Source: Pseudochelatococcus sp050946405 (GTDB taxonomy: Bacteria > Pseudomonadota > Alphaproteobacteria > Rhizobiales > Beijerinckiaceae). Taken from it: a stretch of DNA of 64,000 nucleotides. Made by a program: the position numbers and the translations under genes. Positions 1 through 9,371 of this stretch are shown one piece after another. Under the pieces are notes generated by a model. It was not told the origin of the DNA and did not search any database. It worked only from the letters and a program-made list of their open reading frames with translations. Every line of letters begins with the position of its first letter. The first letter of the stretch is position 1. The stretch spans positions 1 to 64,000 of the forward strand of contig NZ_JBMNUS010000007.1 in assembly GCF_050946405.1 (NCBI RefSeq). Reading direction: 5' to 3'.

Positions 1-617
1 AATGCATCAAGCGTAATAAGCGCAGCATCTCCCGCGGCCGCGCGTGCCAGCCAGGCGAAAGACTTGATGTCGAGCATCCGGTCCGTGAAACTGTCCTGAA
101 GACGGACGCTGTGCGTGAGTTTGAGAGACGTTTCCGTCAGTACATCGATCGTCGCCGCGACTCTCGCCGCATATTGATCGCCAAGATCAGCCGGACGGTT
201 GGCGCGAGACTGCCGGAGAACTTCCGAGACCTGCTCCTGCTGCGCCTTGAGGCTGTTATGGGCCATCTTGAGATTGGCCGCCAGTTCCGGGCTTGCCGGC
301 AGGTCCGCCGTCTGCAAGACGGCGATCGCCTGCTCGATGGCCGGCATCTCGGCGGCGCGAGCGGCCTGAATCTGCGCGAGACTGCCGGATACGTCGCCAT
401 CGCCGACAAGGGCCTGGCGCGTGTTAGCCGAATCAGCCCGTAAATTATGCACCGCGTCGAACAGATACGACGTGATGCGCGTCACCGCCTCGATCCGCGC
501 CAGTTCGACGGTGCGGCGCCATGCCGACGCTGCGTCGAGTGACAATTGAACGATGCTCGCGGCGACAAGGACGCCGACGATGGTCCTGAGAATGAAACTG
601 ATAGATAAACTGTTCAT
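1..617 (-). CDS. N-terminal part of a membrane sensor, probable methyl-accepting chemotaxis protein (partial)
   Basis: The minus strand is open from an ATG at 617 to the window edge, giving 205 codons without a stop; the C-terminus lies outside. The protein begins M-N-S-L-S-I-S-F-I-L-R and has one hydrophobic segment at about residues 7-26 that can anchor it in the inner membrane. A mostly helical region rich in Ala, Gln and Glu follows, as in four-helix-bundle periplasmic ligand-binding domains. Such an N-terminus fits a chemoreceptor, a GGDEF enzyme or a histidine kinase. I favour a chemoreceptor because cheZ and cheY lie 3-4 kb away, but the signalling domain that would decide is not in view. 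A 20-bp tandem repeat lies upstream. Confidence 0.6.
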   Translation of the reverse strand, partial: MNSLSISFILRTIVGVLVAASIVQLSLDAASAWRRTVELARIEAVTRITSYLFDAVHNLRADSANTRQALVGDGDVSGSLAQIQAARAAEMPAIEQAIAVLQTADLPASPELAANLKMAHNSLKAQQEQVSEVLRQSRANRPADLGDQYAARVAATIDVLTETSLKLTHSVRLQDSFTDRMLDIKSFAWLARAAAGDAALITLDA

Positions 618-693
618 GGAGCCCTCTGCTTTCAGACAACAGCCCAGCCACATCTGCACGGTACGGAAAAATATGTACAGACAAGTGACATAT

Positions 694-732
694 CCGTCGA
701 TAACGTGTCCGTTCCGTCGATAACGTGTCCGT
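694..732. repeat. 20-bp tandem direct repeat, two copies
   Basis: A 20-bp unit beginning CCGTCGATAACGTGTCC occurs at 694-713 and again, lacking its last base, at 714-732. It lies in the 224-bp gap between the sensor start (617) and the DUF3141 stop (842), upstream of the sensor gene. It could be a doubled regulator site or a simple slippage duplication. Confidence 0.7.
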
Positions 733-841
733 CGAGGCCATTGTTTCTGACAGCAGTCAGGTGTTCGGGCGCGCCCTGAGAATGCGCCCGCGACAGGGAG
801 TGATAAGAAACGGGATCGCCGGGATCGCGGCCCGGTCTCCG

Positions 842-3286
842 TCAGGCCGTTACGGCCTGTCCTTCCGGCGCCGCGCCGACTTCCTCCACCAGCGGCGGCA
901 GGCCGAGCACGTGGCGGAAGGCGTGGAAGGTGGCCGCCGCCCTGGGATCGGCATCGGAGAGCGGACCGAGCACGTAATGCACCGCTTCCAAGGCCTGTTC
1001 GCGCTCCTCCGCCGTGTGCAGCAGGTCCGGCAGGCGCTCCAGCGCCTGCTCGCGGGCGAACTGGGCGGTGAGGCTCTGCTCGTGAATGATGCGCGCCCGC
1101 TCCACCGGGGCGAGATGGCTGAACGGCTCGGTCTTGTTCAGAAGATGCGCCGAGCGCTCCAGCCTGTCCTTGCGCACGTTGCCGCGCGAGTCGGCGAGCA
1201 GAATCAGCATGCGGATCACCGCCTCGACGAACCCGCCGCCGCCGATATGCGCCAGCGCCGATTGCACCTCCGGCAGCGCGAACAGCTCCTCGCGCGACTT
1301 GCGCGTGCGCCCGAACTCGAAGCGGCGCCCGAACCAGCGCATATGGGGCGTGGCGTAGATGCTGAAGAACAGCGTCTCGTACCACGCATTGCGCAGGTCG
1401 CGCGCGATATCGACGGATTGCTCGAAAGCGTTCGCAAGCCATTGCTCCGTGCGCACGAAGAGATTGTCCTCATCCGCCGGCGCGCGATTTTCCACCGTCG
1501 CGCGGGCGAGGGCCTCCACCGGCCGCAACGCGGCATTGTGCGACGACAGCAGGCCGCGCTGCAAACGCAGCGGGTGCAGCGCCCGTGACAGTTCCGCCGT
1601 CGCCTGCGTCACGCCCCCCTGCACGAACGGGCGCAGGAAAATGTCGTAAAGCTCGCCCTGCAACTCGGAAAGGCGCGCGACCGCCGCGAAGGGCACCTCG
1701 TCGCGCCGCCCCTCGTTGGCGCCGGGCAGATCGCTCATCTTGCGCTCGTTGAAGGAAACGCTGAACTGCTGGTCGGCGCCCTCGCCGATGATGTCCTCGA
1801 TCCGCATCTCATAAAGACCGGGCGCCAGCGCCTCGATGGTCTTGAGCGTGGAAGCCACTTCCGTGTGCTCCCGCCGGGCGATCGAGGAAGAGACGAAAAT
1901 GCCGAGATGCCCGACCTTCTCATGCACCATGTAAATGATGCGCTGGCCGCGAATCCTGATTTCGCTCTCGTCGGCATAGGTATCGACGATCCAGTTCAGC
2001 GCCTGCTTGGGCGGCGTGATGGTGTCGCCGAGGCTCGTGAACACGATCACCGGCGAACGGATCTGCTTGACGTCGAGATTGCGCCCGTGCTCCAGGCGCG
2101 CCTCGTTGCGCGCGAGCCGGTTGCCGATGAACAGGTCCCGCACGATCCAAAGGATTTCCTCCTCGTTCATGAGGAAGAAGCCGCCCCACCATTTTTCAAA
2201 TTCGAGAAACCGGCTGCGGCCGGTGTCGATTTCGTTGAAATAGTCGTAATACTTGCGAAAATAGTTGCGGCCGGGATTCATCAGCTCGAAATTGAGCACC
2301 AGCCACGCGCCGTCGAACACGCCGTTGCCGATGTCGGACAGGATCATCGGCAGGATCTGGCCGCCGATCAGCCCGGCGTTGTAGCGGATGATGTTGCGGC
2401 CGATCTCGCCCGACCACGTTTCCACCGGCGCGCCGTTCAGCACCAGCGGCCCGGTGATGTCGGGGTTGCTCGCACCAAGCAGCAGCGTCGCCCAGCCCCC
2501 CTGGCAATTGCCGATCACGACGGGCTTGGCGGATTTGGGGTGCTGCGCCTGCACGTAACGCACGAACGCCGCTTCGGTGCGCGTGACGTCGGCGAGCGTC
2601 TGCCCCGGCTCCGGCTCGCGACGGAAGCTGACGAAATACACCGGATGCCCGTCACGCAGCGCGACGCCGACCTGGCTGTCCATCTGCGAGCCGCCGATGC
2701 CGGCGCCCTGCCCGGCGCGCGGATCGATGATGACGTAGGGACGCTTCCAGTCGAAGGTCTGCATGCCTTCCGGCGGGCGCACGCGCAGCAGCACGTAATT
2801 GGTGGGACGCGGCTGATCCGCGCCGTCCAGCACGAGGTCATAGCCATAGACGAGAACGGGCGGACATCCCGCGGCCTCATGCGCGAGGAAGATATCGCCG
2901 CGCTCGCGGATGGTGTCCGCGTAGAGCACGGCCCGCTGCGCGCGGTCGATCCAGTATTGCCGCAGCGCCTCCGCCAGCCCCGCCCCGCCGGCCTGCGCCT
3001 CACGAACGAACTCGTCCGTGAGGACATGCGCGGCGTCCAGTGCCGCGCGGACACGGGCGCTGTGATCGGTGGCGATATGCGTGACATGGTGGCTCGACGA
3101 CTGGGTGGTGAGATCACCCAGCGCGGAATACTCCGAAAGCTGCGCCTTCAGCGCCTGCGCCCGCTGCTCCGCCGTGGAGCGCTGCCCGTCCATGATGCGC
3201 GCGATCAGAAACACGTCGTCATCGAAGCCGCCGCTTTCCCGACCCACGATGTCACCCCGGCCCGATTCTGCTGCTTGCGATGCCAT
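842..3286 (-). CDS. DUF3141 domain protein, alpha/beta-hydrolase related to PHA synthases
   Basis: An 814-residue protein. The start at 3286 is chosen over an in-frame ATG at 3349 because GGAGG stands 6 bases upstream of it. The middle carries V-I-G-N-C-Q-G-G-W at about residues 257-265. This is a G-x-C-x-G-G nucleophile elbow with Cys where lipases have Ser, as in PhaC-type polyhydroxyalkanoate synthases. Downstream are S-L-G-D-T-I-T-P-P (candidate acid) and K-V-G-H-L-G-I (candidate His), which complete a triad. The N-terminal 200 and C-terminal 300 residues are family-specific and largely helical. DUF3141 proteins have no firmly established substrate; a role in polyester or acyl-ester metabolism is inference. 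It is transcribed alone, separated from cheZ by about 380 bp. Confidence 0.85.
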   Translation of the reverse strand: MASQAAESGRGDIVGRESGGFDDDVFLIARIMDGQRSTAEQRAQALKAQLSEYSALGDLTTQSSSHHVTHIATDHSARVRAALDAAHVLTDEFVREAQAGGAGLAEALRQYWIDRAQRAVLYADTIRERGDIFLAHEAAGCPPVLVYGYDLVLDGADQPRPTNYVLLRVRPPEGMQTFDWKRPYVIIDPRAGQGAGIGGSQMDSQVGVALRDGHPVYFVSFRREPEPGQTLADVTRTEAAFVRYVQAQHPKSAKPVVIGNCQGGWATLLLGASNPDITGPLVLNGAPVETWSGEIGRNIIRYNAGLIGGQILPMILSDIGNGVFDGAWLVLNFELMNPGRNYFRKYYDYFNEIDTGRSRFLEFEKWWGGFFLMNEEEILWIVRDLFIGNRLARNEARLEHGRNLDVKQIRSPVIVFTSLGDTITPPKQALNWIVDTYADESEIRIRGQRIIYMVHEKVGHLGIFVSSSIARREHTEVASTLKTIEALAPGLYEMRIEDIIGEGADQQFSVSFNERKMSDLPGANEGRRDEVPFAAVARLSELQGELYDIFLRPFVQGGVTQATAELSRALHPLRLQRGLLSSHNAALRPVEALARATVENRAPADEDNLFVRTEQWLANAFEQSVDIARDLRNAWYETLFFSIYATPHMRWFGRRFEFGRTRKSREELFALPEVQSALAHIGGGGFVEAVIRMLILLADSRGNVRKDRLERSAHLLNKTEPFSHLAPVERARIIHEQSLTAQFAREQALERLPDLLHTAEEREQALEAVHYVLGPLSDADPRAAATFHAFRHVLGLPPLVEEVGAAPEGQAVTA

Positions 3287-3667
3287 TGACGCCTCCGAAG
3301 CCTTCCCGACGGGATCCGGGATGATTCTTACACCGCCAACTACGTACAAATCATAACAGCGAACCGTCCATGACGGAAATCAACAACCCGGCGCGATGCC
3401 GCTTTACATTAACACGGCGCCTTTTCTCAGCGAAAAACAACGATATTGTTTGATATCAGCCGGAAACGTCATAATATCTACATATAATGACACGGCACCG
3501 GCCGCACAACGAAAGCGGGAAAGACTCAGGTCTTTCTGCCGCAAATGCACGTTCGGGCGCAAAACCGGCATCCGCTTTGCGCCCGGAACCGCTTTCGCGA
3601 TATGCGGAACGATGACGAACCGGCCGACCTGCCGCCAGCGCCTGTCAAGAACAGGCCGGGACGGCTG
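3287..3667. other. 381-bp gap between cheZ and the DUF3141 gene
   Basis: This stretch holds no convincing gene. It is AT-richer than its flanks around 3400-3500, which fits a promoter for the minus-strand DUF3141 gene. It also contains the stem-loop at 3552-3588 described separately. The open frames crossing it (for example 3396-3947) are antisense to cheZ and lack family features. Confidence 0.5.
3552..3588. terminator. Stem-loop downstream of cheZ
   Basis: TTCGGGCGCAAA and TTTGCGCCCGGAA form a nearly perfect inverted repeat with a 12-base loop, about 80 bases past the cheZ stop codon on the minus strand. No U-tract follows, so it may be a Rho-dependent or processing end, or a repeat element: the loop side shares CCGGCATCCGCTT with the repeats near 38150 and 39455. 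Confidence 0.4.
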
Positions 3668-4393
3668 TCAGGAAAACAGCGAGTCGATATCGTCCTGGGA
3701 GACCACGTTGACATCCGTGGCGAGCGCGGGACCGTTCAGCAAAGCCGCATCGCCCTCGCGCTGCATCGACATCGACGGGACCTCGCCGCTGGAAACGGAG
3801 GAGAAGCCTTCCTCCCCACCCCAGATCGCCATCATGGTCGCCACGCGATCCTCGACGAAGTGGAGCACCTGCACGACCTTGCTGATGCGCTGGCCGGTCA
3901 GATCCTGGAAATTGCACGCCTCGAAGATGCGAATGGCCTGCTTGTGAATTTCGATAGCCATCGCCTGATCGGCGCCGCTCAACTTGGTCAGCAGCTTGCC
4001 GGCGGCTTCCTCCACGGTCTCGGCCGAGGAAAGAATGGTTTCCGTCGCGGCCTCGGTGCCGCTCACCACCGCGTCCAGCTCGTCCAGCGCACGGCTGGAC
4101 GAGTCGCCCTGCAACCCCTTGACTTGCAGGTTGAGGATCTCGCGCTTCGTCTGCGATATCGCATGATGAATCAGCGCGACCTCAGCCTTCATCGATCCCG
4201 AGCCCGCGGAAGACTCCGTCGAAGCAGCGGCCGCGCCCTTCTGGACAAGGCCCCTGATTTCCGCCAGCTCTGTAAAAACCCGCTCGAAAAGCGGTGCGTA
4301 ATCAACCGGTTCGGCAGTCATACGCAAATCCCGCTCCTCGCTCTCCACTTCGTGTCCGGCCTCGATTCGGAACGGCCGCCGATCCGCCAGCAT
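3668..4393 (-). CDS. cheZ: Chemotaxis protein phosphatase CheZ
   Basis: A 241-residue protein that speeds dephosphorylation of phospho-CheY in the cytoplasm. The signature F-Q-D-L-T-G-Q-R-I lies at residues 162-170; D164 and Q168 match the E. coli CheZ catalytic Asp143 and Gln147. The region around it is a long helical hairpin. The tail ends D-D-I-D-S-L-F-S, matching the C-terminal CheY-binding peptide of CheZ. The start at 4393 has GGAG 7 bases upstream; the ATG at 4399 is too close to that site, and a shorter form from 4321 is possible. It is divergent from cheY, its expected substrate. Confidence 0.9.
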   Translation of the reverse strand: MLADRRPFRIEAGHEVESEERDLRMTAEPVDYAPLFERVFTELAEIRGLVQKGAAAASTESSAGSGSMKAEVALIHHAISQTKREILNLQVKGLQGDSSSRALDELDAVVSGTEAATETILSSAETVEEAAGKLLTKLSGADQAMAIEIHKQAIRIFEACNFQDLTGQRISKVVQVLHFVEDRVATMMAIWGGEEGFSSVSSGEVPSMSMQREGDAALLNGPALATDVNVVSQDDIDSLFS

Positions 4394-4568
4394 CGGCATT
4401 CTCCTGCCATCAGCAAAACCCGGCACACAGATAGCCGATCGCCAGCAACCGCGCAATATTTGAAAATTACAAAAAGCAAGCCTCAGGCAAGCTACAGATG
4501 TCATCTACTGGTGATGTTGACGTTTCCGCTACGTTGAATGTACAGTATATGCACGATCGGAGTGATCG

Positions 4569-4949
4569 ATGGCCCTTGATCTTTCAATGCCCATTCTCGT
4601 AGTCGACGACTACAAGACGATGATTCGAATCATTCGAAATCTTCTCAAACAGCTGGGCTTTCAGGATATCGACGACGCTGCCGACGGCAGTGAGGCGCTG
4701 GCCAAGTTGAAGGAGCGTCAATACGGCCTCGTCATCTCGGACTGGAACATGGAGCCCATGACGGGCTACGAATTGCTGAAGCAGGTGCGCAGCGATCCCG
4801 CGCTTGAAGCGATCCCGTTCATCATGGTCACGGCCGAGGCGAAGAGCGAAAACGTCATCGCCGCCAAGAAGGCCGGCGTGAACAACTACATCGTCAAACC
4901 CTTCAACGCCCAGACGCTGAAGGAAAAGATCGAGGCCGTTTTCGGCTGA
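4569..4949 (+). CDS. cheY: Single-domain chemotaxis response regulator CheY
   Basis: 126 residues, a stand-alone receiver domain. The acidic pair D13-D14 (V-V-D-D-Y-K), phosphoacceptor D58 (V-I-S-D-W-N), switch T88 (M-V-T-A-E) and invariant K110 (V-K-P-F) are all present. With no output domain it should act by binding, most likely at the flagellar motor switch. GGAG lies 6 bases before the ATG. The divergent cheZ is the probable phosphatase partner; no cheA, cheW or receptor cluster is nearby, so the main chemotaxis operon must be elsewhere. Confidence 0.93.
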   Translation: MALDLSMPILVVDDYKTMIRIIRNLLKQLGFQDIDDAADGSEALAKLKERQYGLVISDWNMEPMTGYELLKQVRSDPALEAIPFIMVTAEAKSENVIAAKKAGVNNYIVKPFNAQTLKEKIEAVFG

Positions 4950-5123
4950 TGTGTCACGCGCCGTCGCGGCGGGAAAAAGCGGTTTGCATCGTTGCCGAAG
5001 CGGCGGCGGTGCGGACCGTTTCTGTTTTCGCTCCTCTTCGCGACCGATGCCCGAATCGATCGTCCGGCCGGCCGCAGACAGCGGAAGAAAGCCGCCGGAA
5101 ATGCTCCCCGCGACCTTTCGGAT

Positions 5124-8100
5124 CTACTCCGCCGGCGCTATCCGCGCGCTGTCCGCCACCGCCTCGTCCTGCGCGAAACGCCGCCCGATGAGCGTGTAGA
5201 CCACAGGCACGACGAACAGCGTCAGCAGCGTGCCCAGCATCATGCCGCCGACGATGACGAGCCCGATCTGCTGGCGGCTCTCGGCGCCGGCCCCCGTGGC
5301 CAGCGCCAGCGGCACCGCGCCGAGCACCATCGCGCCCGTCGTCATGAGAATCGGACGCAGCCGCAGCGTCGCCGCCTCCACGACGGCGGCAAGCCTGTCC
5401 CGGCCCGCTTCCTGCTGCTGGTTGGCGAATTCCACGATCAGGATGCCGTGCTTGGTGATGAGCCCCACCAGCGTCACCAGCCCGATCTGGGAATAGACGT
5501 TCATGGTGCCGCCGCCGTAATGGAGCGCGGCCAGAGCGCCCGTCATGGACAGGGGCACGCTGAGCAGGATGATCAGCGGATCGCGGAAACTCTCGAACTG
5601 CGCCGCGAGCACCAGATAGATGAAGCCCAGCGCCAGCACGAAAACCATCGCCAGACTCTGGCTGGAGGCCCGGAACTCCCGGCTCTGGCCGCCGACATCC
5701 GTCTGTACACCGTCCGGCAGCACATCGGCCGCTGCGCGATCCAGGAAGGCGAGCCCGTCGCCGAGCGCGTAGCCGGGGGCGAGGTTGCTGGAGATGGTGG
5801 CGGAACGCAACTGGTTGAAACGGCGCAGGTCCTTCGGCGCCACCGATTCGGACACCTGCACGATGTTCGAAAGCTGCACCATCTCGCCCGAGGGCGCGCG
5901 CAGGAAGATGGTCGAGAGCGTCGACGGCGAGGCGCGGTCTTCCGCCGCCATCTGCACGTAGACGTCATATTGTTCGCCGTCCACCTCGAAGCGCGTCACC
6001 TGCCGTCCGCCGAGCAGCGTCTCCAGCGTGCGGCCGACCACCGAGACGTCGAGGCCGAGATCGGCCACCTTCGCGCGGTCGAGCGTCACGCGGAATTCCG
6101 GCTTGTTCAGCTTCAGGTCGGATTCGGGATTGACGAAGCCCGGCCATTCCCGGGCCCGCGCCAGCATGGCGTCGACATGCTCCTGCAATTCCTCGTAGGT
6201 GCCGGACGTCTGCACCACGAATTCCACCGGACGCGAGGAGCCGCGCTGCCCGAGCGAGGCGGGATTGTTCGCATAGGCCTCGATGCCGGGGATGCGCTGG
6301 AGACGCTGGCGCATGTCGGCGGCGAGCTGCTGCTGCTTGACGCCGCGCGCGTCCCAGTCCTTCAGCCGCCCGATCGCCATGAAATCGGTGATTTCGGGAA
6401 AGCCGAGGATGACGAGCACCGAATCCATTTCCGGGATCTCGCGCAGATCCCGCTCGATGATGTCGACGTAGCGGCTCATGTAGGCGAGCGTCGCGCCCTC
6501 GGGGCCGCTGCCGCGAATCATGACGACGCCGCGATCCTCGACGGGTGCGAGTTCGGACCGCAGCAGCGTGATGTAATAGCCGCTCAGGCCGGCCACGACG
6601 AGCGCGACCGCCACCACGAGGAAGCGCACCCGCATCGCGCCCGACAGCAGCCGCCGATATCCCGCCTCCAGCCCGGAGAAAGCCCGCTCCAGCAGCAGGA
6701 AGAGGCGGCCGGGGCTCGGGTTGTGGCGCAACAGCTTCGCGCACATCATCGGGGTGAGCGTCAGCGCCACGAAACCGGAGACGATCACCGCGCCGGCGAG
6801 CGTCAGCGCGAATTCGAGAAAGAGGCGGCCCGTGCGCCCCTCCGCGAAGGCCACCGGCGCATACACGGCGGCGAGCGTCAGCGTCATGGCGATGACGGCG
6901 AAGCCGATCTCGCGCACGCCCCTGATCGCCGCGTCGACCGGCTTCATGCCTTCCTCGACATGGCGATGGATGTTTTCGAGCACCACGATGGCGTCGTCCA
7001 CCACGAGCCCGATGGCGAGCACCATGGCGAGCAGCGTCAGCGTGTTGACGCTGAAGCCGAGCATCAGCATCAGCGCGAACGTCGTCACCAGCGAGATCGG
7101 GATGGTGACGATGGGAATGAGGGAGGCGCGCAGCGAACGCAGGAAGATGAGGATCACCAGCACCACGAGCGCGATGGCCTCGACGATGGTATGGTAGACG
7201 GCCTTGATCGAACGGTCGATGAACACCGCGTTGTCATTGGCGATCTGCGCCGTGACGCCGTCGGGAAGCGAGGCGTTGATGTCCGGCATCACGCGCCGCA
7301 GCGCCGCCGATACGTCGAGCGGATTGGCCACCGCCTGCTTGACGATGCCCACGGTGACGCTCGTCTGGCCGTTGAAGCGCCCGTCGCGGCGCATGTCCGC
7401 CGCCCCGAGCTCCACCCGCGCCACATCGCGCAGGCGCACCTGATGGTTGCCCGCAAGCTTCACCACCACGTTCTCGAATTCCTGCACCGTGGCCAGGCCC
7501 GTGCGCGAGAGCACGGTGAACTCGCGGCCGGAACTCTCGATGCGGCCCGAAGGCAGTTCGACGTTCTGCGCCCGCAGCGCCCCTTCCACATCCTGCACCG
7601 TAAGGTTGTAGGCGGCGAGGCGCTCGCGGTCCACCCAGACGCGCATGGCGTAGCGGCGCTCGCCGAAGATGGTGACATCGGCGACGCCGGTGAGGTTCTT
7701 GAAGCGGTTGACGACGTAACGGTCGATATAATCGGTGAGTTCGAGCGCGTTCATGCGCTCGCTCATGAAGGCGATGAAGACGACCGGCTGGGCGTCGGCC
7801 TCGACCTTGGCGATCACCGGCTCGTCCACCTCGTCCGGCAGCCGTCCGCGCACGCGGCTCACACGGTCGCGCACGTCGCTCGCCGCCACGTCCGAATCGA
7901 CGCTCAGGCCGAAACGCACGGTGATGCGGCTCGACTCGGAGCGGCTGACCGATTCGAGCACGTCGATGCCCGCGATGCCGGCGATGGAACCCTCCAGCAC
8001 CTGCGTCACCTGGCTTTCGATGATGGAGGCGGAGGCACCGGGATAGCGCACGGTGACGGAGACGACCGGCTCGTCGATGTTCGGATACTCGCGCACCGTC

Positions 8101-8195
8101 AGCCGGCCGTAGGAGACGATGCCGATGAGTATGAGGATCAGGCTGAGAACGGTGGCGAACACCGGCCGCCGGATGCAAAGCTCCGAAAATCCCAT
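5124..8195 (-). CDS. RND efflux transporter permease (HAE1 type)
   Basis: 1023 residues, the usual size for a hydrophobe/amphiphile efflux RND pump. It opens M-G-F-S-E-L-C-I-R-R-P-V-F-A-T, the typical first cytoplasmic and TM1 segment. Two large periplasmic loops are each followed by a block of membrane helices. TM4 carries G-L-V-V-D-D-A-I-V-V-L-E-N; the paired Asp residues form the proton relay in AcrB. It should work as a trimer exporting small molecules by proton antiport. The adaptor gene lies 15 bp upstream in the same operon. No outer-membrane channel gene is nearby, so a TolC-like protein encoded elsewhere is presumed. Substrate is not predictable. Confidence 0.93.
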   Translation of the reverse strand: MGFSELCIRRPVFATVLSLILILIGIVSYGRLTVREYPNIDEPVVSVTVRYPGASASIIESQVTQVLEGSIAGIAGIDVLESVSRSESSRITVRFGLSVDSDVAASDVRDRVSRVRGRLPDEVDEPVIAKVEADAQPVVFIAFMSERMNALELTDYIDRYVVNRFKNLTGVADVTIFGERRYAMRVWVDRERLAAYNLTVQDVEGALRAQNVELPSGRIESSGREFTVLSRTGLATVQEFENVVVKLAGNHQVRLRDVARVELGAADMRRDGRFNGQTSVTVGIVKQAVANPLDVSAALRRVMPDINASLPDGVTAQIANDNAVFIDRSIKAVYHTIVEAIALVVLVILIFLRSLRASLIPIVTIPISLVTTFALMLMLGFSVNTLTLLAMVLAIGLVVDDAIVVLENIHRHVEEGMKPVDAAIRGVREIGFAVIAMTLTLAAVYAPVAFAEGRTGRLFLEFALTLAGAVIVSGFVALTLTPMMCAKLLRHNPSPGRLFLLLERAFSGLEAGYRRLLSGAMRVRFLVVAVALVVAGLSGYYITLLRSELAPVEDRGVVMIRGSGPEGATLAYMSRYVDIIERDLREIPEMDSVLVILGFPEITDFMAIGRLKDWDARGVKQQQLAADMRQRLQRIPGIEAYANNPASLGQRGSSRPVEFVVQTSGTYEELQEHVDAMLARAREWPGFVNPESDLKLNKPEFRVTLDRAKVADLGLDVSVVGRTLETLLGGRQVTRFEVDGEQYDVYVQMAAEDRASPSTLSTIFLRAPSGEMVQLSNIVQVSESVAPKDLRRFNQLRSATISSNLAPGYALGDGLAFLDRAAADVLPDGVQTDVGGQSREFRASSQSLAMVFVLALGFIYLVLAAQFESFRDPLIILLSVPLSMTGALAALHYGGGTMNVYSQIGLVTLVGLITKHGILIVEFANQQQEAGRDRLAAVVEAATLRLRPILMTTGAMVLGAVPLALATGAGAESRQQIGLVIVGGMMLGTLLTLFVVPVVYTLIGRRFAQDEAVADSARIAPAE

Positions 8196-8210
8196 CGCGC
8201 GCCCTTTCCG

Positions 8211-9371
8211 TCAGGTCTGGCCGGCCGCCGCCACGACCGTTTCCACCTGCGCGCCGTCGCGCAGGCGGTGCTGGCCGGCGGTGACGACGACGGCGGCGGC
8301 GTCCAGCCCGTCCACCACCTCCACCTCGCCGCCCCGGCGCATGCCGAGCCGCACCACCGTCTCGCGCGCCCGGCCGTCGACAACCCTGTAGACGATCGCA
8401 TCCGCGCCGCGCGGCACGATGGCCTCCTCGGGAATGAAGACGCTCTCGCCGAGGCTCGCGCCCTTGACGGCGATGCGGGCGAACAGGCCCGGACGCAGCA
8501 AGAGATCGGGATTCGGCAGCCGCGCGCGGATGTTGAGCGCCCGCCCGTTCACATCCACCATCGGATCGACGGCGTAGATCGCGCCCGTGAAGCGACGTCC
8601 CGGCAGGGCGTCGACCGACAGCTCGATCGTCTGGCCGACGGCGACATTGGCGAGATGGATTTCCGGCACCTTGAAATCGACCTTGAGCCGGTCGATCTTC
8701 TCGAGATTGACGATTTCGGCGCCGGGATTGAGATAGGCGCCGACGGAAACCTTGCGCACGCCGAGCATGCCGGAGAACGGCGCGCGGATGAAAAGCTTGT
8801 TGTAGCGCGCCTCCACGAGCGCCAGCGCCGCGCGGGCGGTGGCGCGCGCCGCCGCGGCCTCGTCGTTGGCGCGCTGGGTGGCGTTGCCGCCCTGGGCGAG
8901 CACGTTGGTGCGCCGATAATTGGCCTCGGCGAGATCGAGCCTGGCGCGCACATCCGCGATCTCGGCTTCCGTCAGCGTCGAGTCGAGCCGCACCAGAAGA
9001 TCGCCGGCCGTGACCTGCTCACCCTCCGAAAAGCTGATCTCGGCGACGCGCCCGGCGATTTCGGAGGAAATCTGCACGCTCTCGTCCGATTGCAGGCTGC
9101 CGACGGTGTTGATCTCGGATACCGACTCGCCCACCCGCACCGGCGCCGTCTCCACCGGCAGCTTCCGCGCGGGTGCGGCGGGCGCCGGCGCGGCCTTGCC
9201 CTCCGCGCCCGCCTGCGCCGACGATTGCGTCACGAGCCCGAGACCGGCGAGGGACTCCGCGACGGGCCCCGCCAGAAAGCCCGCGAGATCCCCGCCACGG
9301 CGTTGGTAGACGACCGCCCAGGCAACCGCCAGGACGACGACGAGCACTCCGACCGCCAGCAACCTACGCAT
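8211..9371 (-). CDS. RND efflux periplasmic adaptor (membrane fusion protein)
   Basis: 386 residues. A membrane anchor at about residues 4-22 (L-L-A-V-G-V-L-V-V-V-L-A-V-A-W-A-V) is followed by an Ala/Pro linker. The family layout comes next: a first lipoyl half near V-Q-I-S-S-E-I-A-G-R-V-A-E-I, a helical hairpin at about residues 140-190, a second lipoyl half with F-S-G-M-L-G-V-R, then beta-barrel and membrane-proximal domains. It links the inner-membrane pump to an outer-membrane channel. It is the first gene of the two-gene efflux operon; the permease start follows after 15 bp. Confidence 0.92.
   Translation of the reverse strand: MRRLLAVGVLVVVLAVAWAVVYQRRGGDLAGFLAGPVAESLAGLGLVTQSSAQAGAEGKAAPAPAAPARKLPVETAPVRVGESVSEINTVGSLQSDESVQISSEIAGRVAEISFSEGEQVTAGDLLVRLDSTLTEAEIADVRARLDLAEANYRRTNVLAQGGNATQRANDEAAAARATARAALALVEARYNKLFIRAPFSGMLGVRKVSVGAYLNPGAEIVNLEKIDRLKVDFKVPEIHLANVAVGQTIELSVDALPGRRFTGAIYAVDPMVDVNGRALNIRARLPNPDLLLRPGLFARIAVKGASLGESVFIPEEAIVPRGADAIVYRVVDGRARETVVRLGMRRGGEVEVVDGLDAAAVVVTAGQHRLRDGAQVETVVAAAGQT

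Noticed and set aside
1865..3289. A 474-codon plus-strand frame opposite the DUF3141 gene
   Set aside because: The minus-strand frame has a nucleophile elbow and triad and a good ribosome site; the plus-strand one has nothing recognisable.
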